A stretch of 64,000 bases of DNA. Origin: Monoplex corrugatus. Its lineage: Eukaryota; Mollusca; Gastropoda; Littorinimorpha; Ranellidae. The stretch spans positions 64,059,653 through 64,123,652 of the forward strand of contig CM060307.1 of assembly GCA_030674185.1 (NCBI GenBank), in the 5' to 3' direction. The position numbers were made by a program, and so were the translations under genes. Positions 57,258 to 64,000 of this stretch are shown piece by piece (positions within the stretch are counted from its first letter, which is position 1; the number at the start of each line of letters is the position of its first letter). The notes below the pieces were generated by a model. It was not told where the DNA came from and did not search any database. It saw only the letters and a program-made list of their open reading frames with translations.

Positions 57258-58078
57258 CGTTCGTTGCTTGATTTAACGTCTTTTCACTATAAGTGATATT
57301 AGACGGGGAAAAATGGCATGGAGGATGAAATTAGGGGGGGGGGGGGGGGGAGACAGAGAGGAACAGAGTAAGAGACGGAAAAAAATTAAAAGGAAGCGGC
57401 AAGGTCTTAAGAAAAAGGATATGGATGAACAGAGAAATGAAACTAGAACAACTCTAACATCAATTATGTAAAAGAAAAATCGTCATAAAAACAAAACAAA
57501 ACAAAACTAATCATAATTATAATAATAATCTTAAAATAACGCATTAACAGGACTGTAAACCAATGATTCTGAAATTTTAACTAACAAAACTTGATCCGAT
57601 ACTACTTCTTTAAAATGCGTTTCAAGATAGTTTCCTTGTGTAAACGTCTTTGGTAAAAAGGAACGAAGTAAAACAAACAGTGATACAATGTGAATTGTTC
57701 GCCGCAAATACATAAAACGTTTTTACAATATTTTGTTTTCAAAGCGTTCAGTTGAATACGAAAATATGTCATAACAATTAATCTCAAATGATATAACGAG
57801 AAATACTGCAATTTTTTACAGATATTTTGAACTGACAGTTTGATTCTTTTTTGAGACACAAATTTGTCATTTAAATGTTCATGAAATCGAATCCAGGATG
57901 CTAATTCTAGCGAGTTGTAAGCTTCTTTTACCGAGGTGTTAACATATAATTCTATGGAATTTTCAGAATGGAGGGCACCGGATTTAGCTGCTCTGTCAAC
58001 TACGTTGTTGCCATGAAGACCAACATGAGAAGGCACCCAGCATAAATTGATTTCCGAGCCATTTATCTTTAAACATTG
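57257..58078 (-). pseudogene. I-like LINE, 3' segment (sense part of an inverted copy)
   Basis: On minus the segment begins CLKINGSEINLCWVPSHVG (the last part of RNase H), continues with NNVVDRAAK and a cysteine-histidine knuckle (CICGEQFTLYHCLF), and then the 3' tail with the palindrome ATCACTTATAGTGA and GAACGAAC. It matches the 3' end of the LINE at 10,248-11,975. The remaining 5' part of the same LINE lies directly adjacent but inverted. Confidence 0.82.
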
Positions 58079-59745
58079 CTTTGACGTCCCACACAAGCAA
58101 ACTAATGGAAAGATTGGTCTTAAACAGACTTTTACACTACTGTGATAAAAATAACGTTATTCCGGTAAACCAGGCAGGTTTTAGAAAAGGAAGATCCGCA
58201 GTTGAGCACCTGGTTGAACTTACAACTCAGATCAAACAACAGTTTGCCCGCAGAAAAAGTGTTTTAGCTATTTTCTTTGATGTGAAAAAAGCTTACGATC
58301 AAGTTTGGCATAAACGTTTATTGTTCAAACTAAAATCTGTTTGTTTATCGGACAATATGTTCAATTACATTAAATCTTTTTTAGCTAATAGAACAATTCA
58401 GGCAAGAGGTGGGAGCTAGTTATTCTTCACGACGCCTCGACATGGGGATTCCACAAGGTTCAGTGATAGCACCTATTTTATTTAATATCCTTATACAGGA
58501 TCTTCCTAAAGCTCTTTCAAATCGTGTTGTTTTAGTACAGTACGCTGATGATATATGCACTTGGATGAATATCACTTAATAAAAGACAACTCCACAGAGA
58601 ACGCGAAATTACATCAGAAAGTTGTATCAAATTGATCTTGATAATCTTGGAAACTATATGTTAGAAAATGGTCTGTCGTTGTCAGCAGAAAAAACTAACA
58701 TGATGCTGTTTGATCCTGGTGGTAACTCAAATAACTTGCCTACTTTCAAATTGCTTGGTGAAGTGTTAAGTTACAAACAGGTCGTAAAATTTCTGGGAGT
58801 TTACATCACGTCGAAATTAAGCTGGAATGTCCATTTTGATTATATTTTAACAAAAGCGCGAAAAACCTTAAATTTTCTAAAGATAATAAGCAAATTACCC
58901 TGGGGAATGGATACAAATGTACTGATTCATCTGTCAACAGCGCTGGTCAGGTCTAAATTATCCTACGCGCAAGAAGTTTTTTTCAATGCACCAAAATAGT
59001 TACTAAAAAAAGATTCAGAACTTGGACTGCAAAAGTCTTAAAATTGCACTAGGTGTACCAACTCATGCTTCTACTCTGGAAACGTACAAAGTTGCTGGAA
59101 TTCTACCTTTAAACAACCATCGTGAGCTAGCTACAGCAAAGTTTGCAATTAGAACTACTTCACAAGTGGATAATTTTGTGAGCAAAGAAATTAAGATCAG
59201 GTCTGATACTGACTTTCCAAAACGAGCAAAAAACATTTCATCACAAATTACAGCCGCAACTTACATATCTGGTCTGATCAAACAGTCCAACATAACAATG
59301 GATGAAATAGCCGAGAAACCAACGATAACGCCTATCCCTACATGGGAAATGCTAAAGGCCACATTTGATCTCGATTATGCAAATGTTAAAAAAGATAATA
59401 ATGTCAACATTACGCTATCCACAGCTTGTGAACACATCGATGAAAAGTACCGTACCCACCTCCACATTTTTACCGATGGGTCAGTCTTAGCAAATCACAG
59501 CGTTGGAGCAGCCTTTTATGTTCCAAAATTTAACATTAAAAAGTCTTTTTTCATTGGGGCAAATTTATCTATATATACAGCAGAATTGGTCGCTGTTGTT
59601 CAAGCGTTGCATTATTTAATAAGCCTTCGGCCTGTGTCTTTCAAAGTAGTTCTCTTTGTTGATTCAAAATCTGTATTATACGCCTTACAGTCTTTTGATA
59701 CAGACACAAGACCTGACTTAATTATTGAGGCAAATCATCTAATAC
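58079..59745 (+). pseudogene. I-like LINE, inverted 5' segment (RT and most of RNase H)
   Basis: On plus: the fingers/palm with LTSHTSKLMERLVLNRL, NQAGFRKGRSAVEHL and IFFDVKKAYDQVWHKRL (58,081-58,419); after a frameshift, GIPQGSVIAPILFN and QYADDICTW (about 58,440-58,575); then LNFLKIISKLPWG and RNase H with FTDGSVLANHS, AELVAV and FVDSKS, ending EANHLIQ at 59,745. At least three frame interruptions make it dead. The last residue here is exactly where the sense segment at 58,078 begins in the ancestral protein. Confidence 0.82.
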
Positions 59746-59810
59746 AGTGTGTGTGTGTGTGTGTGTGTGTGTGGTCACTCTCTCTGTCTTTCGAAAGGTG
59801 ACACACCTAC

Positions 59811-59919
59811 CAGGAGTGTATCTCATTGTGTCGTAGTGAGCACTGATAGCAACGATGCTGTCATTGGTCGTATTGAAGTGAATTCCTTCCAATACGCCGA
59901 TCACGTTCACACCCATCAC
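59811..59919 (-). CDS. M28 peptidase exon 2
   Basis: Acceptor GGGGCTTTCAG/GTG and donor CCTG/GTAGGT bound 109 bp, phase 0 in and 1 out. The frame VMGVNVIGVLEGIHF continues to SIVAISAHYDTMRYTP. The His and Asp of SAHYD are the first zinc ligands of the M28 family. Only about 65 bp separate the donor side from the inverted LINE segment and (GT)n tract. Confidence 0.88.
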
Positions 59920-59929
59920 CTGAAAGCCC

Positions 59930-60740
59930 CAAGCAAAAATGATAGGATTGTAATTATGTCAGCAACCACGATGGGATTATGTAAGTCAACAATTATGACG
60001 GCAGTATATGTCAGCAATTATGATGGGATCGTATTAGTTAGCAATTATGGTAGTATTACATAAGTCAGTAATCGTGATAGGATTAAATGATCCACCAATC
60101 ATGACAGGATTAAATGATCCAGTAATCAATTATGATGGGATTATATAAGACAGCAACTATGATGGGATACATGAGTCAACAATCATGACAGGATTAAATA
60201 AGACAGCAATCATGGCAGGATTAAATAAGTCTTAAATAAGTCAGCAATCATGACAAGATTAAAAAGTCATCAATCATAATGGGATTATATACCACAGCAA
60301 TCATGATGGGATTATAGGAGTCAGCAATCATGATAGAGTTCTTGTCAACAATCATGATGGGATTATAGGAGTCAGCAATCATGATAGAGTTCTATGTCAA
60401 CAATCATGATGGGATTATAGGAGTCAGCAATCATGATAGAGTTCTATGTCAACAATCATGATGGGATTATAGGAGTCAGCAATCATGAATAGAGTTCTAT
60501 GTCAACAATCATGATGGGATTATAGAGTCAGCAATCATAATGATATGATAATCAACAATCATGATGGACTTACACGAGTCAGCAATCATAATGGATTACA
60601 TAAATCAGCAATCATGATAGAATTAGATGTTAACAATCATGATGATGAGTAAGCAATCATGATGGGATTATATGTCAGCAATCATGATAGGATTATGTCG
60701 GCATTTATGATGCGATCGTACATGTCAATATGATGGGATT
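59930..60740. repeat. Degenerate minisatellite (CAATCATGAT-type units)
   Basis: Units such as AGCAATCATGATGGGATTAT repeat dozens of times in variants. A 48-bp higher-order unit (GGGATTATAGGAGTCAGC, AATCATGATAGAGTTCTATG, TCAACAATCATGAT) is repeated about four times around 60,300-60,530. It lies in the first intron of the peptidase model. Confidence 0.85.
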
Positions 60741-60779
60741 TTAAGTCCTGCCTTGTTTTCTCGCTTTGTGCATGCCGTT

Positions 60780-61045
60780 GTCTTTTAGCATTCAGTTTCA
60801 ATCCTGCCCTGCAACTTTAAGAGCCTGAGGAAACGGTATTGCATATTCTACTTGGAACATAACACCAAAGAGCACGTGCGAAACAAGGTCAACACCTTGG
60901 TGGGCCCGCAGAAACCGCTTCTGACAACAGTAACGATAAAAGCTTGTTTGAATTAGCGGCGTCATTTAGTACAATACTCTGTCCATGGTCCTCTTCGGGT
61001 AGAAGGAAGCTGTCGCTGTGGTCTACTGAAGAAGAACTGGATGGC
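60780..61045 (+). pseudogene. Possible LINE C-terminal relic
   Basis: The plus strand shows the phrase EETVLHIL and downstream SNDKSLFELAASF in translated frames, similar to the C-terminal cysteine-histidine region of jockey-like LINEs. Frame breaks are frequent. This is a weak call from a short resemblance. Confidence 0.3.
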
Positions 61046-61334
61046 AAATACTAAGCATTGGACCAACCTCCACTTGCCCCACCTACTTGTTGATGCATTT
61101 TAGACAAAGATGGAGGATTCTGTCTGCCCCTGCATCGTTGTCCCTTCCCTCACCTCCATCCCTGAATCACCACACTTTTTATTAGGTTATGGAAAGACGT
61201 ATAACGTCTGGGATCATCATTCTAATAATTTCAATCGTTAGCATTATCAGCATCATTACCATAACATCACCACTATGATAGTGTATGATACACGTTTTAA
61301 ATGTCAAAATCGATCAAAGAAAGCCCGCTCCTAC

Positions 61335-61534
61335 ATTTTGCGCCTTTGTGTCGAAGTTATGACTGACTGTGGTCAGTCCAATGTTGCGAAACTGGCCAGC
61401 AATGAAGTTCCGAGCCATAATCTTGTACTGGGAATTGGTCACATGATGTCGGGGCTCAGAAAAGTGTGATGTCAGCGTGTCTTTCATCCACTGGGGACGC
61501 GGTTCTCCTCTCACGTGCAGTGCGGCTTGGAAGC
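61335..61534 (-). CDS. M28 peptidase exon 1 of the visible model
   Basis: Acceptor TATTTGTGCAG/GC and donor CAAAAT/GTAGGA bound 200 bp, phase 1 in and 0 out. The 66 full codons begin FQAALHVRGEPRPQW and continue through HFSEPRHHVTNSQYKIMA to FDTKAQN. This is the N-terminal segment that precedes the SAHYD motif in M28 peptidases, where the chain is positioned after removal of a prepeptide (EPRH region, tyrosine-lysine helix). The phase-1 acceptor means at least one more exon lies upstream. It was not recognised in the remaining 2.5 kb and may be outside the window. Confidence 0.8.
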
Positions 61535-61639
61535 CTGCACAAATACAGTTGGAAAATGAAAAGGTTGAAGGATACTCACAGAATCTGCTTCAGTCGCTTC
61601 CTGGTAAATTAAAGGTACAGGCTTTTCCATAACCCTAAG

Positions 61640-61740
61640 TTCGTACAGGAGTGAAGTGGAAGTTCGTACAGGAGTGAAGTGGTAAGTTCGTAAAGGAGTG
61701 ACGTTGTAAGTTCGTAAAGGAGTGAAGTGGTAAAGACCTA
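61640..61740. repeat. ~24-bp tandem repeat, four units
   Basis: Units of the type GTAAGTTCGTAAAGGAGTGA repeat with GAAGTGG spacers. Confidence 0.8.
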
Positions 61741-62235
61741 AAGGTTTCCCAGGGCCAACATTACGAGGGCGGTGCCCATCGCATCTAACCTCGCTGATTA
61801 GCCTTAACCAACCTATAAAAGGTCAAGTAGGCTCCCAATTCACAACTGGATGGACTGAAGACGCATGCACAAAGTTGTCTTGCACCATACTCGAATCCAT
61901 GCAGTGTGATTGAAAAGTAGGAGCTCAATCTCGACGACATCCAGCCGTTTGCTGAGTAACACCTACATGTTAAGGTTGTCCCATAATTTTCAGGTAGTAG
62001 GGAGTGAGGTGGTAGAGAAAAACATTTTGAAGGATAAGCATCGCGGGCGCCATTGGCTCTCCCTCGCTGCTATACCTTCCCTTACTTGGATGAAAGACAA
62101 GTACCCATCCATAGCTGGGTAGACTGGAGGTCATATGCCCAGGTGTCTCGAGCCAGACTTATACACGTGCAGCAAGACTGGAAAGCAGGAGCTCTACCTG
62201 AATAGTAGCCATCCCTTTGGCGGATAAGTATCCTT
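61741..62235. mobile_element. Two similar copies of a SINE-like repeat
   Basis: The words AACTGGATGGACTGAAG / AGCTGGGTAGACTGGAGG, GAAAAGTAGGAGCTC / GAAAGCAGGAGCTC and GCGGGCGCCATT / GAGGGCGGTGCCCATC recur in the same order in about 61,741-61,965 and 62,035-62,235. It is likely an old SINE or MITE in tandem. No Pol III boxes were identified with confidence. Confidence 0.4.
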
Positions 62236-62334
62236 TGTTCATTGATTATGGCACAATCAAGTTCCTGTGTACATTCTGAAGGTCGGTAAAGGTAAAAGTG
62301 AGATGAGTGAAGCAAGCGTGGCGGATAAACTTAA

Positions 62335-62518
62335 CCCTTTGACTCCCGCACCCTGTCCACCAACTGCAAAAAACAACCTTTTGAGTCTCTCACCCTATCC
62401 ACCAGCTTCGTACAGGAAGCTGGTGGATAGGGTGAGAGACTCAAAGGGTTAAGTTTTTGCTTTGCTAGCATGGTTGACAATGCAGGATACTGTTAGACAT
62501 GGTGCAGGAGTCAAAGGG
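62335..62518. mobile_element. piggyBac-like MITE with internal hairpin
   Basis: TTAA stands at both ends (62,331-62,334 and 62,519-62,522), followed by inverted ends CCCTTTGACTCC...GGAGTCAAAGGG. Inside, two arms (GTCTCTCACCCTATCCACCA and TGGTGGATAGGGTGAGAGAC) form a near-perfect hairpin of about 27 or more bp. TTAA with CCC ends is the piggyBac signature. At 184 bp it has no coding capacity and needs a transposase in trans. It matches 34,621-34,814. Confidence 0.8.
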
Positions 62519-62917
62519 TTAAGAAAATGATCTTGATAATTTAAGCTGCAGTACACTGTTTTTTATCGTATACGTATTTTAAGGTAGCAGAGTAGTTAGC
62601 TGGGAAAGACTGCACATATGTTTTCCCTGTTGTATTACTGTCCTAAGCTGTTGAATAGAAGCAGTTCCCATTACGCTAACCTTACAGCGACGTTTCAAAA
62701 TGGTTTAGTCATTATGCCCATGTGCATATTTCTTCAGTCAACAAATATCTGTCGAAGTAACGTAGTGTCTAGATACATTTCTACATGCCATGAATACATA
62801 CAGAAAAAATGTTAAGAGGATAAGACTTTTGAAACGTTATATGGAAACCGCCCCTCCTAAATGTGTGTGTTGTGGCCTAAAGCCGGTGTACAATAAACAT
62901 TTTGTGAGTTCTGAGTT

Positions 62918-62953
62918 CTCTCTCTCTCTCTCTCTCTCTCAGTGTGTGTGTGT

Positions 62954-63018
<65 letters not shown>

Positions 63019-63216
63019 TGTGTGTGTGTGTGTGTATGTGTGTGTTGTGTGTGTGTGTGTGTGTACGTGTGCGCGCGGTGTATATGTGTGTGTGTGCGTG
63101 CGTGTGTGTGTGCGCGCGTGCGGTGTGTGTGTGCGTGTGCGCGAGGTGTGTGTGTCTGCGAGGTGTGTGTGTGTGTGTGTGTGTGCGTGCGTGTGTGCGT
63201 GCGTGCGTGTGTGTGT

Positions 63217-63271
<55 letters not shown>

Positions 63272-63303
63272 CCGTGTACTATGTGCGTCTCTCTCTCTCT
63301 CTC
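62918..63303. repeat. (CT)n, (GT)n and (GCGT)n microsatellite
   Basis: A short (CT)n tract (62,918-62,940), then about 330 bp of GT with GTGCGCGC and GTGCGTGC segments, ending in (CT)n. Cysteine-valine frames are artefacts. The GC-alternating parts could adopt Z-DNA. Confidence 0.92.
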
Positions 63304-63344
63304 GATAGGTTCTTATAACTTTTACATACAGTACCTTTGAACAG

Positions 63345-63735
63345 ATAACAACAAGATAACAAGATTTTATTTTAGCCCAGTGCACAGACACAAGGAAAAT
63401 GTTTTGGCTATGCATACAATCACACTCACGCCTCACAACAATTACAGTATCAGTCACTTCCTACACTCAGTCCCTCCCAGAAGATCGCAGCAGTTACAAA
63501 GCACTGCTGTAGAGTGATGGACTCTGGTCAAACCTGCCTGGCTAAAAATACAAGATACAAGATTCTATTTAGCCCAGAACATCACAATGGGAAATTGTTT
63601 TGGCATTCGCATTAAAATACATACAGGAACAAGAACGCATAAACAAATGTACACACATGCTCTTACTCTCTCTCTCACTCTCTCTCTCATCCCTCTCTCA
63701 CCCTCTCCTTCCCCTCATCTCTCTCCCCCTCCCTC
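63345..63735. repeat. Two copies of a dispersed repeat end and a (CT)n tract
   Basis: ACAAGATTTTATTTTAGCCC with GGAAAATGTTTTGGC (63,356-63,410) and ACAAGATTCTATTTAGCCC with GGGAAATTGTTTTGGC (63,558-63,606) are two copies of one short repeat, perhaps the 3' end of a retroelement. (CT)n with CCCTCT variants follows (63,660-63,735). Nothing is recognised from there to 64,000. Confidence 0.55.
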
Positions 63736-64000
63736 TTTGTCGAACACATTATCAAAGATTATGACTAATTCTAAAAATGTACGTTTAAAAAAGCACATCA
63801 TAAGAGTCAGATGCCTTGGTTAGGGCTTTTAACAATGGGCAAAAAGGGCAATACTCATTGAAAAACAACATTGGTAGGAAAAATTTGATTAAAGATGCAA
63901 TGCGATATGCACATTAAAGTCAAAACGAGTTAAATACAATAAAACGAGTATGTAGACTAAGAGGACAAGGTTAAACTTTCTAAGTCAGCCGACATAAACA

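Larger units (their letters stand above)
34803..61534 (-). other. Multi-exon M28-family zinc peptidase gene (partial model)
   Basis: Six exons (61,534-61,335; 59,919-59,811; 47,271-47,140; 45,167-44,989; 42,436-42,293; 38,932-38,818) join with compatible phases (0, 1, 1, 0, 0) and GT-AG borders, and a weaker seventh lies at 34.8-34.96 kb. The joined product shows landmarks of an aminopeptidase-like M28 zinc exopeptidase: SAHYD, a VNDNGAA segment, DFEEYE, ANMD and the SRSDHASFW region. Introns range from 1.4 to 12.5 kb and are filled with transposons and microsatellites. The 5' exon with start codon and any signal peptide were not found. The exon expected to carry the last zinc-binding histidine was not identified. 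The exons shown have no stop codons, so it is probably a functional host gene, but expression is not proven. Confidence 0.8.

Overview
This is an intron- and repeat-rich animal nuclear segment. The evidence is spliced coding exons, tRNA-derived SINEs, at least four LINE families, a Ty3/gypsy LTR element, piggyBac and Tc1/mariner transposons, and very abundant (CA)n, (GA)n, (ACAT)n and (GAA)n microsatellites. The mixture resembles a marine invertebrate, perhaps a mollusc; that taxonomic guess is inference only. No prokaryotic or organelle features, rRNA genes or CRISPR arrays were seen.

Left part (1-13,180): almost wholly transposon-derived. It holds a SINE, pentanucleotide repeats and a decayed LINE reverse transcriptase (2.95-3.92 kb). 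A non-coding LTR element with ~1 kb LTRs follows (4,045-10,213), then a 5'-truncated LINE with an RNase H domain (10.25-11.97 kb) and more SINE pieces.

Centre (13,181-33,481): one minus-strand Ty3/gypsy element with 1.1-1.3 kb LTRs and a short target duplication, enlarged by nested insertions. Its frameshifted gag-pol lies at 24.96-30.12 kb. A piggyBac element (17,038-24,316, TTAA-flanked) sits in its 3' non-coding region, and a CR1/L2-like LINE sits in its leader. The piggyBac transposase has a GC-AG intron that holds an apparently intact 1,082-codon reverse transcriptase ORF of the R2-like, restriction-like-endonuclease type. The non-coding element at 4-10 kb shares leader, 3' region and related LTRs with the gypsy element and preserves the piggyBac empty site.

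Right part (34.8-61.5 kb): the one host-like gene found, a minus-strand multi-exon gene for an M28-family zinc exopeptidase. Six exons can be joined with matching splice phases (61,534 to 38,818) and a seventh is possible. Its introns carry microsatellites, SINEs, an L1/Tx1-like LINE, a LINE with an internal inversion of the twin-priming type, and two near-identical intact Tc1/mariner elements in convergent orientation that bracket exons 3 and 4.

Far right (61.6-64 kb): short repeats, a 184-bp TTAA-flanked piggyBac-like MITE with a long internal hairpin, and a (GT)n tract. No 5' exon or promoter of the peptidase gene was recognised there.
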